Assembly: GCA_024362935.1 (NCBI GenBank)
Contig: JANCRA010000032.1
Location: 4,402,001-4,466,000, forward strand
DNA length: 64,000 nt
Origin: Setophaga petechia
Lineage: Eukaryota > Chordata > Aves > Passeriformes > Parulidae
Reading direction: 5' to 3'
Every line of letters begins with the position of its first letter. Position 1 is the first letter of the stretch. Below the pieces are notes generated by a model. It was not told the origin of the DNA and searched no databases. It worked only from the letters and a program-made list of their open reading frames with translations. Both the position numbers and the translations under genes were made by a program. Below are positions 24,737-38,213 of this stretch, in pieces.

Positions 24737-27700
24737 TCTTAATTGTGCTTTGCTAAAATTTTACATTTATTTGAAATTACCAGCTGAGCATGTCAGCTGT
24801 CCTTGCCTGGCACAATGTTGCATATCTTGTACCTAAAGATGACCTCAGCCTGTTTTTATATCAAATAAAATTTCACTTGATTAAGTATCCAGATACAGCC
24901 CCATGGTCTCCCCTTTCTTTTCTTTCATTCCTTTCTCCTATCTTACTACTTCCTCTCTCATTTTTAGTTCTATACTATTTTTCTTCCGTTTAAGGATATT
25001 CTGTCATGATTTCATGTTATTCACCACTGAAGAAATAGGTATTTTTGAATTAATTTTATACCTAGCCATCAGGTAGGTCGGGTGAAAAGGGCACAGAATT
25101 TAGTGGGAAACACTCGGGAGTGCAGTTCTGACTTGATGACTGCACATGTCTGTGTTCAGGAGCTTTTGGTCAGACTGTTCTTGTGAGTGAGAAAATGTGC
25201 CAACCAAGCTAACAGCCTCTACAGAAACACTCAAGTTGAGAGCTGACTCATGTACTGATTTTGAGATCATGGCTGTGTTGCCTGGGGAATCAAAAATCCC
25301 ACTTCCATTATTGTTTTGCAAATCTCATTCTTCAGAGTTTAATGGAAAATCGGTTGTATGAGCTTTTTCACCCTGAAATGGTGTCACTTGACAAGTGGTT
25401 ATATAATTAATGTTAATTGTGAGTGTTTGGGCTGTGCTAGAAAACATTAAAAAATACATAGATGGTAAGTATCATCAAGTACTTTTGGAAACATTTGTTC
25501 TCCCTGGGGCTGTCTCTGGCAATTAATTTCTTGGGGCACATTTTCAAAAAGCACCTTTTAGGACAGCTTTCTCAAAGCAAAAACTGAATCTAAGCTTCAG
25601 AGCTGATAAATCCTCTAGAGAAACCTATACCAAAAAGGAACTTTTTGTTTCTAGAAGAGGAAAAATATGTGTGTGGCTATATTCTGGACAGGACCATAAT
25701 GCCAGCATCTCTAAACAAACAAATGTAAAAAACGCCACTTTGTTAATTTTAATTCCTCTTTATTTTCAAGGCACAGTATCCTCTGACAAAAAGAGGGTAT
25801 CACTAACCTGCATTTCAGGGCTGAACAACCATATTAAACACCTAAAGCTGGAAGAGATCATTTAGTCTTCTCTGTTATGTATTACACACCATTAAGTTTC
25901 ACAGAAATGAACTGTTCCTTCACTGAAGCCAGCAACTTGAGTTTCACTGAAATAGTGTCTCCAGAAGAGAACAGCTGATAACAGGATACTCACGGTGTCC
26001 AGCGCTCTGCCATGGTGATAAAATGCATTACCCCTGCGTATTCCTATCAAAAGTGGGGACAAACCAGTCTCTTCACCACTAAATGCTGTTCTCTCCATGT
26101 GAGCTACAGTAAATTTGCTTTAGTTCATACAGTTGAAGTTGTCCAGGAACCATTTAGCTGTCTCTAAAGGAGGCATCTACCAGCACTTGCCAGCCCAGCT
26201 ACATCCCGTCCTTCCTGAGCTGTCTGGATTGGCATAGGCCATAGAGGAAACTACTAGCTTACATGTAGACATATATTTAAAATCCAAAACCCCATAACAA
26301 TCTGAATAAAGTTTCCTGGGATTTCCATATTCTGTACTGCAGAGAGAAATAAACTCAGCTTATACACATTTTTAGAGAAATACTTTCCTCACACCAAGGT
26401 TAGCAATCCTAGCAAACATAAAGATAGGAATATGTCTGGTCAATTGACAATTCCTTCTAAGCATTTAGGGATTACTATTTGTGCCTACCAGCAGGAGATT
26501 TCATTGTAGCTTGTGTCATAAGGTGAAGTCAAATATATCCTGATGACAATGCTAATTTTCCCAGTCTTCTGTATAAAAATGGAATGAAGAAAGAGCATCA
26601 CAGGTGTCTGTTGACAGGTGCCAAAGGTGAGAAGGGTGAAAACACAGCCATGTCATCAGAAAACTCTGTCAGCTTTTCTTGTGGAAACATTACTCAATAC
26701 AAGCATTTTGAAAGATTTAATTTGAAAGTCGCCAGGCAATGGGTGCTCTACTTACATCTACTAAGCCATTCCACTGTTTACCTTCTCCAGTAGGATGCTG
26801 AGTCTTATTTCAAGACTGAAGCTAATATCATCTTCTCACGAATATATCTTTTAATGTCTCTATTAGTTAGACTGAAAAGACCCTCACCAGCCTCAATATT
26901 GTTTATGCCTTTTTATAAACAGTGCTCAATTTTTTTCTTATCAGCCTTTTTTGACAAATTGAGTATGTTCAGCTGCTTGACTCCTCATTGTAAAAATATT
27001 TTTTCGGCTCTTATCTGTCAGAGGAAATAAATTTTTTTTCTTGTATTTGTTATTTTTTATTCAAATTTCCTCTTTTTTTCCCTGTAATCACTTTTTAAAA
27101 AACCTTTTTTAATAAAAAATTGCAATAAGTGTGCGACATTTTTCAGTATCTGGGTATTGGCAGTTGGGTTTTGCTAACATTTTTATTTACCAAATTTACC
27201 TGTACATGTGATAAGGCCTACTAAGAAATAACACATGATGAATTGCTGCCATGGCTTCCACATCTGTATTTTCATTGTGTATGAAAGCACACATATCCTG
27301 TGTGTAAGATTCTGGGAAGCTCATTGTGTCACTGTGCACTGCTGCAGTCTATGTGTGGAGTCTTCAGTAGCTTTGTGTGAAATAAAATAAAGTGGGTCAT
27401 TGCTTTCTACTAAAGGATAATTTTCATGCTTATTTTACAGGACTTGAAATCACAACTAAAAGTCAGTGAGTAGACCACAATGTATATTTAAAAATCTATG
27501 AAGGTTTGTGTTTTCAGTACCAACAGCCAAGATCCTGGAGTTGTTTCAAATTATTCAGGTGAGTAGGAAAGAAATTCAAGCTGGGACTGTTTTTGTAAAT
27601 ATTTTGTAGACATTTTAAAATATGCATTTCCTGGCATAGAAGACCCATAATATTTGTGTTTCCCCAAATAAAATACTGAATAGCTTCCACTCCTACTATC

Positions 27701-30700
27701 TTTTTTTTCATTGTTTCTCAGATATACAAATGATTGGATATTTTAGACATTTTGGAAGTTTTAGACATGTGTCACTTTCAACATTTATATATGAATTTAA
27801 TGAACTCAATGAATTTAGACTATTCTTCCTTTTATGTGTCTAAAATAAATAGATAGATCTATTTTCAAAAGGCTCTTGGTCATGATAAAACATTACTGGC
27901 GTGGGTCAGGCCATTCTGTAGAATAACTAGATGGTTATTTCCTTGTAATTTCACATGTAGGTAGTAAGTATGTAAGGGATAACCAAATAAAAATTAAAGA
28001 AAAACATTGAGGAGAATTGAGCAATAATTTAATCATGAAGTTATTGACTGACTAAATGATAAGAACATCTATTAAAGCAGAAAGCAACTAACAGTCACAC
28101 TTTTTCACGCTTCAAACAACTAAAAGTTCTTCTGTGTAGAGAATAGGCTACTGGCAGAGGAGTGGAACATAGGAAACTCCCCCTGTGCAGGATGGGACTG
28201 AATGCAACAGTATACTGTGCAGTCAGAAAAATGGAATATTGCTGAGCTCATGCAAATAAAATCAAGACTACATACAGCTTCACTGTGTAAAGCAATCACA
28301 AGATTTAAAAAAAATAAAATCTGGCTTCAACTCAACAGAAATTGATTCAAAAACCTGTCTCAGTGCAATAAACATAAGTCTTGTCTCCAGTTTCGCAGTA
28401 ATTAACTAGTCAAAAGTAAAACAATTTTTATGGCAGAAATTTTTGGAGGTTTTGAAAGAAAAATTATTCCAGGGTTTTGAGACTAGTGGCATAATGTGCC
28501 ATCTGAGGTTGAAGATTTGATGGGACCTGGTGAGATCAAAGAACTGGAAAGAAAAACTACATTGAATACATAGGAATGAGCTCCAATTACAAGCTGGACA
28601 GTCCCTAAACTTAACACAGCTTAAGCACAGCTGGAAATGGCATTGCTGCTCCTTACTTTAGGAGAAACACCAACAAGATGTTTTGAACCAGAGACAGAGG
28701 CTCTTGAGGTTCAACCCTGTAGGCCTGACAACATGCTGTGTGTCAGGATGAAGCCTATGGAAGCGTCCCAAAGTGAAAAATTAATTAACCAAAGTCATGC
28801 TGCTGCTGGCGTGGGCTTCTGTTCTCAACCTGCTTCTTGTCTGAAAGCCTCAACCTGCAGCTGCCTGTGTCTGGTTCCTTAATTTCTACCCAAAACAGTC
28901 ATCCTATACACAATTATATCCTTTCATTAAGAGTGAGCTAGAAGTTATAAAACTTGAGCCCTTAGAAACTAGTTTCCGGACTGAATAAATTCTTGATATG
29001 CCTTTCAGTCTATTCTGGCATCTATAAGTGCCCCAAACCCCGGGGGTGTAGTCACATATTCTGTTTTGGCTAGTGCAATTGCTGTGGAAAATGGCAACCC
29101 CAACCTCACAGCCTCCCTTCATTTAGATTCTCATTCCCTGAAACTATAGAAAGCTGAATCCAAAATAAAATCGGCTGATCCAGCCATTTTCATTATCACC
29201 ATATGGAAAATAGAGGAAATGCCCGGCCCAAAGAGAAGGTGATTAGAGGAGCAGAAAAGACCCTCTTGGCCTAAGTAAGGTCAAGTTAAATAGAGTACAA
29301 TACTGCAGCTTGATTACTCACCTGTTTCCTTTAAAAAACGAATTATGCAAGCCCTTTTGTACAAACATCAAGGATGAAATAATCTTCAACTCCATAGCAA
29401 GAACTAGAAACTAGCTTTAGAGACAGTGCAGGATTTGTGCTGTCCAAGACTAACAAGGGCCACATGCAAACACTGGTCTCATCCTATTCTTTTCCCATGT
29501 ATAGTAAGGGAAGCTTCCTCTCCTGTCTAAAGGAATTTCAGAGGGAGAATTTTGAAGTGTTGCCTTACCATTTGAATTCTTGGTGATGTCAGTGAAATTA
29601 AGTGGATCATTAAGGCTTGTCTTGTTGAACTTGACTTTGCCGTAAGTATGTTGGCTGAAGTGTTACATTTGTACTTTGAAGTTCAGATCCTTTTGTTTAT
29701 TGGAATCCTTTCAATCATTCGTGGGGATTTTTGTATCAATCTCCATTGCAGTTGGAAACAGGAGTCAAGCTAATTCCAGGTTGTTTTTTGCGGTAATAAT
29801 ATATATCACAATATGGTAATTAATAATGTCTCTGGGCCCAAAGGATCTGCAGTGTTTCTGTTGCCCTGCTTCTCTTCATAAGCAGAAAGACCAAAATACT
29901 CCCCAAAATTAAAGATTGCTTCAAAGAAGAAGTAATTAACAATGTTTCTGATAGAGATTTAAAAAGAGAGGGACTCAAAATAAAACTGATGCAACTGAAA
30001 ATGATAAATAACTTAATGCTGAGTGTTACAATTTTTAATTTTTTTTCAGAAAAACAATTGTCTTTGGATCCTGGCTGACATTAGACCACTTGTTTACATT
30101 CATTTCATAAAGTACAGGGAATTTACATATTTGGAAGCTTGTACATTGAACTCAGTATTGTTTAATCTTGAAATGTTAACTTTTTCAAGCCATGTAGTCA
30201 CTCTGTATGGAAGAGTAGGTGATATTTCTGCTCCAGTAACCTTCTCAAGTCTCAGCAAATAAACTCGGCAGGGGTTAACCTGCAGGATGTCCATAACTGA
30301 GCAGAATTTCTCCTCATCCGTAGTGATAAAAAAAAAATCAGCAGAATTTTCTTCTTTTCATATGTAAGAGAGAGTGAGAAGCCTTCAAGAAATGCATGAG
30401 GACAGAGAGCTGGAGTGCAATACACTTTGTCATAATTTGTCCTCCTGTGCTGGATGAATATAGTGCTGAGTGATTGGTTGATATTTTAAGATCCAATTCT
30501 TTCTTTCTTTTTTTTTTATTACAAGACATTGTAAATGGTCTTTCTTGGTATACAGCCCTTGATTTCTATCTGCTTAGGAACTCTGGATCAGAGAAAAATT
30601 TCCTTTTAATGAAGACTTTAAGGACACTTGCATTGTAAGAGGCCTAACACTTAATATCTGTTCCAAGGTTGTCTTATAAGCATATTTTGATTTCTTTTAT

Positions 30701-31831
30701 TTTGCTAAAATTTCTCTCAGCTTAAAGCTTCTGAGATTTCTGTCTAGGCTAAAGTGAGAGGTGACACGTATATCTGTTTACACATACCCTCATGGGAAAC
30801 TTACACTGCTTTTGAAGAAACTCTTAATTCTCAGCCTTGGCACTGAATAAAGAACTCCAATCCAGAATGCTGATGAGAATGTATTTTTCTAAGTAACCAT
30901 CCTTACCCCAGTTATCAGGCCTACTATGAAGCTTTTCCTTTGCTGTTCTATTAGATTATAATTTTATTTTCTGCTTGTGATACAGCTGCTTTCCAGACTG
31001 GTACTCATTTACTGCAAATACAGTCACAATGTAATTCCTATTCTCCAAATCCACTTGATTAGACTTAAAATATTACCTACTGGCACTGCAAAAAGAATAG
31101 ACTCACTAACATGTTCACAGGTTTCTTCCTTCTCTGTAATTTCTATTTGCTAATCTCCAAAGTCTCATAAATGGTTATGAACCAGAAAACTTAGTCCAGG
31201 TGTGGATTATTTGCTACTTAGCACTTTTCACTAGCATTTTAAAAAAAATTTTAAGTCTATGAACAAGAACAGAGAAACTACTGCATCTGCTTATGATGGC
31301 AAGTCATACATTGCAACTTTATAAAGAAATTGGTTTATGAACCAGTGTTTTTGTAGGTCAAAAGAGCTTTGTCCAACTATTTGTTGAGTAGCTATAAGTA
31401 ACGAACATATTTGCAGAATTCAGTGCTGCCTCTGGAATGATTTGTAAGCAAAATAAAAAAATAAACTGGCTAAATTCACAATGAATATTATTTGCAATGA
31501 ATAATTCAACCACTAATAATTATTTAGCACCTGTAGAGGAAAAAGAGAGAAATAGATATGCTAATATGATGTTGCCTCTTCTCTGCCTAACTATCAGATA
31601 TTGATGTAGAGAAGGGCAAATGTCTGTCACACTGCACACTTACTGGCAGACGTGTTATCAGCAAGGGAAGGGGACTTAATTTGCCAAAATTATCCATCTA
31701 CGTGTCTATCTACACATTCATACAGAAAGACTCACGTATTATTTCTATATATTTAATAAGAGTGTTGAATGTGAACTTTTTAGCATTGCTAAACAACTCT
31801 GAAATGCATGTGTTTACTGTGGACATGCCAG
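24737..31831. other. Unannotated unique sequence
   Basis: No gene, RNA gene or identifiable transposon is visible over about 7 kb. The segment at 26,930-27,130 is T/A-rich low complexity. Open frames stay below 85 codons and have no domains. Confidence 0.55.
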
Positions 31832-31897
31832 ACACACACACACACACATACACACACATATATATATATGATATATATGTATATATGTATGTATATA
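31832..31897. repeat. (CA)n-(TA)n compound microsatellite
   Basis: About nine CA units, a CATA-interrupted CA block, then alternating TA/TG dinucleotides (ATATATATGATATATATGTA and onward). Length variation between individuals is likely. Overlapping open frames here in three frames are products of the repeat. Confidence 0.95.
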
Positions 31898-34154
31898 AAC
31901 CATCTCAAATTTTTTACATGCGATTGCATAGATGCAGAACACAAATCCTTGCTTGCTTGGGTCACCATGTTCCAGGTATCTAATATGTGTTTCCATGTAG
32001 AACTATGATGCTTGCTTTATTTTAACTATTAGGCTTTATTGGACATTTAGGAGAGAATGTGAAAGGCAGAAATCTCAATGATCTTGTGAAATTATAAGTA
32101 ATGTTTAGAACATTGCCTATATACAATACTTGTTTAATTATGGGCCAGCACCTGCACTTATTCTACCTTAAACACCTTAGTCTGTTCTCTGATATGATGC
32201 TGGATTTTGTAGAATGAGATAAGGTGTCAATGACTTATTTGAAAATTGCTAACTGTGTTGTGATAGACAATCAGTTGACCACATGCTGTTCCCATTACAG
32301 TTGGCATACGTATGGATTGTTCCCTGATGTTTCTCAACATTTGCTTTCACACAGAATTCTGCCATGCATTTTCCTTAAAGCAACACCCAAAAGGTAGTAT
32401 GGTCTCTTCTCTTTTATTAAGGAAAAAATTATTTTTTGATCATATTACTCTGAAATAAGAGTTCTGCCATTGGCACCTTGTTTTAAGAAGAAAGAGAGAG
32501 ACTTATGTTTTATACAGTGAGGCTTGACCATTTGCATTGCAATAAATACATAATCTACACTGTAAGGAGGAGCAGAGTTTTTGTTTGCTCTGAACAGCCC
32601 AGAAATTCATGTGCTGTGTATACCTCAGGTAGACTGACATGCTGGGCTTTTGTCCCTTTTGTTCTAAGGAGCTGGGAGCTGCAGCACACTAGTAGGATGT
32701 GCTAGGATAGGATTTTCTAAACAAGATTAGAAGATTCATTTAAATGGCGATGTGTAGCTGAGAAAATTTCTTTTATTTTTCCTAACTGGATCATGAGATT
32801 TTAGAAATGGATGTGTGAAATTAAGAAATGGATTTTAAGGAGTGGGGAATCTGGATGTTATTAGGACTTATCTGAAGAAGTATAGAAATGGGTTATCAAT
32901 TTCCAGGCAGTTTTACAGGACTGTATTCCCACAGTTCCAATACCAGCAAAATTAAGTGTAATCTACAGCTGAAAAAATGTGATCTTTCGTCACATAACTT
33001 TCAGTGTGTTTGCTTTTTTCCCTGAATTTTGAATCATGGAGAAGAGAAAGGGACCCAGGTTCTCTGTGAACATGAGTAATTCTGTGATCCTGTGGTGATT
33101 TCTGCTCATCCTTAGTAACTTCAGAATTTCTCTAAATTAAAAGGTATGATTGTGATTCCAAAGGGAAAAGATAATGCCTGATGACTGCTGAAAGGAATAG
33201 CATGCCAGTTGTGTCCCTACTATGTTTTTCAGATAGCAACTCCTAGGAAAATAGTATCAAAGAATGCTCATCCAGTTTGACTCAGGACAGGAAGTTCTGA
33301 AGTGTTACATTTTTGAAGCTAAGGAGACATCCAGGAGTGTTATGTTTCAGCTCCATCGTGCCAGTAACCTTCATGCATGTAGGAGGTTTGGCCTAAATGT
33401 TTAATTTTGAATTTTTTTCCTTATTCTGTTGCCAATATTTTAATATATGCTGTGGTTGGTTTTTTGTTTCATGATAGAGTTGAACTTTCTCAGATGCAGG
33501 ATGAGTCTTAAGAAAGGAAGTTCTTTTTGTATTGCTACACTTATTGGAGACCAAGGACAACCTTAGGGCTATTTCTCTTTGGAATTGTCTGTAAATGCAG
33601 CAACAATTAAAATTGTGAAAAAAGACTGAAAAAGATATGGATTTTCTTATGCTGAGTGCTTTGCTTGCTCCTCCAGGTGACCCAGCAAAGACAGGGATAA
33701 AGAAATGCTTAAATGAAACCTGGATATAAAATAGATTTATAAGGACCTCTCCCTTTTCTGTTTTTATTTTTCTCAGATATATCATATCTGTGGACCATCA
33801 GGGAAGCTTTCCCACTACTTCAGATTTCAAAGCTACAGGTGGTCTGCAAGCATGGCACTTCAAAGAGTGTTTTGATTAAATGAAACAATGTTTTTATAAT
33901 ATGGATCCCAGATCTTTGAACTTTTTTCAGATCAATTCAGCCAACAAAGATTCAATTAGGTGAGATCAGAAGACCCGCTTCCATCCTCTGTTTTCATCTG
34001 TTGTTCAGCCCTATCTTTTCAAAGAGCTTTAATACAAAACCAGGGCTAATCATTTATTTTAATGAGGACCACAATCATAATGATGGTGGTGGTGACGATG
34101 GTCCTTGTACTAATAGTAATAAAACACATTTACAGCTGGCAGTACTGTTTGCTT
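31898..34154. other. Unannotated unique sequence
   Basis: No gene or transposon could be identified. The 130-codon minus-strand frame at 33393-33785 has no domain and lies in unremarkable AT-rich sequence. Confidence 0.55.
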
Positions 34155-34210
34155 AAAAAAAAAAAAAAAACCCTCCAGAAAAACCCAAAACCAACAAAAA
34201 ACCAAACCCA
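34155..34210. repeat. Poly(A) plus A/C-rich tract
   Basis: Sixteen consecutive A followed by AAACCC/AAAACC units. It has the same texture as the tracts at 7736, 47182 and 52147. Confidence 0.85.
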
Positions 34211-34229
34211 GCTCGTATAGCCTAAGTAG

Positions 34230-34720
34230 TATTTTAACTGAATTAGCACATGTTGGCACAAGCTGGGTCTGTATCCGCTACTGAAGCTTATTTAACTGTA
34301 TGTATCTTGTGGCTTTTTCTTTTTTTTTTTTTTCCCTTCAGTGAAAGAAAAACTGATCCTAACAGTTTTAAACTTGTTAATTCAAACCATATGTCATAAA
34401 GCCAGTCTCCATATGGTGCAACACCACCTTATATTTACCGGGTGCTGCTTTTCCAAACATTATTCTAAAAGCTTTATTTGCCCCAAATGTAATAGGTGGT
34501 ACTGGGCTCCTGAATAGAGCTTTTAAAATACCTCAAGTGTCTAAATCGCATGCTGATATAGCAAAAACACTCTGATTATTAAAAGCTAATTACAGCCTAT
34601 TTTATTGGCAAAAAGGTGCTAATCAAGTCCTTGACTGAGAGTGTATGCTTAAGAGAAGAAAAGCATGCTGTCAATCCTCTGTTTCCACACGTGGCAACAA
34701 AAGATACGTGTAGAAAAAAA
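34230..34720. promoter_or_regulatory. Possible conserved non-coding element (enhancer-like)
   Basis: This repeat-free block has a TAATTA core at 34587-34592, a CACGTG E-box at 34688-34693 and a nearby TACGTG half-site (about 34,706-34,711). It also retains CpGs (around 34,276, 34,440 and 34,548) in a CpG-poor setting. A poly-T run at 34315-34333 interrupts it. The combination is typical of long-range developmental enhancers; function is inferred. Confidence 0.33.
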
Positions 34721-37700
34721 AAATCCATCACCTAGTAGAGAGACTTTTACAATTTGATCTTACATGGTTGATTGTCCAAAACTATGTCCAGTTTAGAGAG
34801 GGGAGGTAGCCTGTGCTCCTTCAGTCCCTAAGAAAGAAAATCAAAGTCTGTATTTCTGAAGCAAAATTGCAATGGAAAGACTGAAGAGACTTTTGAGTTT
34901 AACCTTTTTTTGAATCTATCTGCCTCTGAAAGAAATTGATGTTGAAATATTGTTGAATGTCTATACTCACTATAGAAAAAGCTGAAGAACTGCACAGGGA
35001 GCTTTTTTGGGGTCTTTGAGGTCTGCAGCACTTTAGTCTGTTTACTTGATTTCACCATTCTTTCTCAGGCACTAGAAATTACTTCCCTTCTTACCCACCC
35101 AACTTAGCATCATCCCGCTAAACCGTACTGAATGGGCCGATGGAATGGATGTGTATTCCTCCTTCAGCTTTTTTGGTGGAACAAGGGGAACCTTAGGCAA
35201 GCTTACCTGATAGACAATCTTAAAACAGAGCTTCAGGCAAATGGCTTGTGATAATCTACACTTAATTGCTTGATGTATGTAGGAAAGAGCTGCTATGTTG
35301 AAACACATGTCATCCATAACTTGTTCTAGGTTTGTTCTTTGCATCCAGTGACAAAAAAAAAATATTCTGTATACTGAGTCTGAAAAATGGTTTACAAATT
35401 CCATTTCTTTCCACTTTGCTCAGTAGATGCTCATTCCAGCCCCTGTAAAAGCTGTAAAGATTTACATTGGAAAACATTGCAGAGTCTGCACGTGTATCAG
35501 TCAGAAAGGAACGCTGCAGCCTGAGTGAGGATGGTAGATTGAAACTATTATCACTCATCATCTCTCACATGTGTAAGCCTGCTTCACAGTCAGTCTCTCT
35601 TGGCTTGCTCTTCTCTTTGTGTGCTGTATGGTTAAAGTGAGACCTTCTTGCTCCTGCTAGGAAGGTTCTTGGCTGTGTGATTTTAAAGGCTATACAAGTA
35701 TATAATTTTCTGAAGAAGGACCCACAAACCACAAACAAGCCTTAAACTATTGACACATGTGAAATCAAATTCTCTGATCATTTATACCACAGTAACTAAA
35801 TCTATCAGAGTAAGTCTAGAATAGCTCCAAACCATTCTATGAGTCTGTGAGTGGCATCAAGGGAGCTACTTCTGGCTTTTCACTGGTGAAGCTGGATACA
35901 GAATTTGACCATAGAAACATTATTATTTAGCTCATTAATCACCAAGGAAACTTGCTAGCAGAACAATCCTACTGGTTTTCATTATTTCATTTATAATCTT
36001 ATTAGAAACAGAATTCTAAATTGCATGCAGGGAATTCAGCAGGAGCACAACAGGCAGCATTTAGCAAGCAGTCCAACCTGTTCCCAGCCTAATAAGTTAA
36101 TAGCAACAGTCTTGCAGAAGCTCATGAGAATAAAAGCAAAACACAATAGCATTCTGAAATGAAAAAGAGAAAGAGAAGCACATAAATGAATGAAATAGTT
36201 TTGTGCATAATGCCACTGGTTTAGAAAAAAGCTTATTGCTTTCAACAGTCTCCCACTTAGATGAAGCTACCAACCAATTAACCTTCAGAGTGCACAATGC
36301 TTTCTTAATACAATAGTTGTGAATGGATCAGTGTAAGAATGATGCATTGTCTATCATTTGAGTACATGTTGAAGAAAATGGACTCAAATAAAGAAACCAA
36401 GCTGAAGATATAAACAAAATATAAATGTTAACATATGCCTGCTTGTTCAAAAGAAACTGAAGAGCCTACCATATGATGTAGTGCCACAGTTACTTAAAGA
36501 TGACCTCTAACCAAGACCAAGAAATGGGAAAATGCTATGATTTATGATGGTAGATTAGCTAGGAGATTATTTCAGTCAGGGAAGGTGTCCTTTCTGGTAA
36601 GAGCTCAGTCAAGTTTTTTCTTGTGCATCTTTTATGTAAGATTTTTTAGTTTTGTTACCAGTGAAATTAAGAATTTTGATGCTTAAGCCACTATTAATAG
36701 AGAGCAAATCCAAAAAGTAATGTCCTACAAATTGGCTGGATTTTTAAAAATTTACTGCCTCAGATTATTGCAGATCTTTCATATTTTCTTTTCTAGTCCT
36801 CCACTGTATTCAAGAACCTATGGTGCCTACTAAACTACCAGGAACATGCCTCAATTCTAAAGCCTGATGGCTTTTTCATTGGATATTTTGAAAGGAAGTG
36901 TTTTGTTTGGTTTTTTAAAAATATCCTTAGACTTTACACCATATCAGTTCTCTGGGTGATACTTAATTCTTCTGTGGGTGACCTTTTATCCTTTAGAGTA
37001 GATGGTAAAAGTGCCCAATCCAGGGAAAAATGGTCCTGGATTTCAGACCACAGCAGTGCAATATGAGATGGCTGTGGTGACTTGCTGTCTCTACCACTCG
37101 CTTCCTTTGTGTAGTTCAGCAAGTCACTTGATTTTTCAGCACCACCTTGGCTGCTCACTTATGGACCAGGAACACTAATAAATCCTTTATTAAAGTCTTT
37201 GCTTATCTTCTTTATAAGTTGAATGTGTTGCAGGATAATAGGAGAGTAGCTGGACCTGCAGAGTGTCTATTGCAATGGAGACTTTAACTAGAGCCTGTAG
37301 AAGCAACTGGAATGCAAACAGAAGCTGCATTTATAGAAATAATAATAAATAGGGGGGTAAGAGGAAGGATTATTGACATGGCTTACACATGGACTGTTTA
37401 TCCTTAGCTGTTACACATCCCATGTGCCTTTTGCTCTATCACAGCATGATATTTCCTGAGATCTACATCCTTCAAAAATGGTTTTACTTTGAGTTGAGGT
37501 ATCTGATTGCTAGTCTTTCAAAAAATACCTCAACTCGCCAAATAATTGGTATGAGGCCATTTTCCTCTTCTCTCATTCAAGTAACCAAGCTTATAGATCT
37601 GTGGGGGAAAAGACATTAGTTTTTTTAGGTTTCTTGTAATAGCTATTTAGGACTCCAGAAAGTTTAATGACATACCACACTCTTAACTGTTGTATTTGCC

Positions 37701-37769
37701 ATTGTGGCTGTATAAATTATATTTCTATGAAAACAAATAACTTTGATGCTTTACAGGCAGTTATTGCAA
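34721..37769. other. Unannotated unique sequence
   Basis: No gene or transposon could be identified. Overlapping minus-strand frames at 35072-35561 and 36036-36297 carry no recognisable domains. Confidence 0.55.
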
Positions 37770-37865
37770 GTGGGGGGAGATAGTTTTGTCTCTCAATTTG
37801 ACAAATGAGAAACTGGAGACAAGGAAGGTGATGGCAGGTTCTTGATGGATTTGGGTAGCTTAACT
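37770..37865 (-). repeat. Possible MIR/CORE-SINE fragment, reverse orientation
   Basis: 'acaaatgagaaactggagac' and 'aaggaaggtgatggcagg' resemble the reverse complement of a MIR core ('ttttacagatgaggaaactg', 'aggcacagag'). It is short and diverged, so tentative. Confidence 0.3.
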
Positions 37866-38109
37866 ACAGTTTCCTCAATAAGCAGAACTGACCAGATTTC
37901 CTGGAACAATTCTCCATGTAACACATCAGTCTAGAGTGCTGAATGCTCTTAGTAGTTAGCTCTCCCTGCCCAAGCAGCCTCATTCTTCCTTTACTGTTTG
38001 GATCTTTCTAGCCCATCAGAGTGACCCCAAGAACAGTTCGAAAGTCTCTTTTCCCAGCCCGGCGCTTGAAGAAAGAGTCAGGGCTCTTAATTTCTCAGTC
38101 TCAAGGTTG

Positions 38110-38115
38110 TTTATT
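38110..38115 (-). terminator. LTR poly(A) signal AATAAA
   Basis: The plus-strand TTTATT is AATAAA on the minus strand, placed about 95 bases downstream of the TATAAAG box. This spacing fits an R region. Confidence 0.55.
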
Positions 38116-38206
38116 GTATCTTATCTATGAAATTCTTTCTCCTGCCCTGCCGAGGTCCTCTCAGCAAGACAGAGGCACTCTGCCTGGCCCTGGGGCAGTG
38201 TTATGT

Positions 38207-38213
38207 CTTTATA
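38207..38213 (-). promoter_or_regulatory. LTR TATA box
   Basis: TATAAAG on the minus strand (plus-strand CTTTATA). Transcription would start near 38,182 and run toward the poly(A) signal. Supported only by motif order inside the putative LTR. Confidence 0.5.

Noticed and set aside
25840..25880. 'gctggaagagatcatttagt' resembling a LINE tail
   Set aside because: Too short and isolated. No adjacent tail repeats or upstream CR1 sequence.
33393..33785. Minus-strand open frame of 130 codons
   Set aside because: No known domain or splice context, and composition equals the surroundings.
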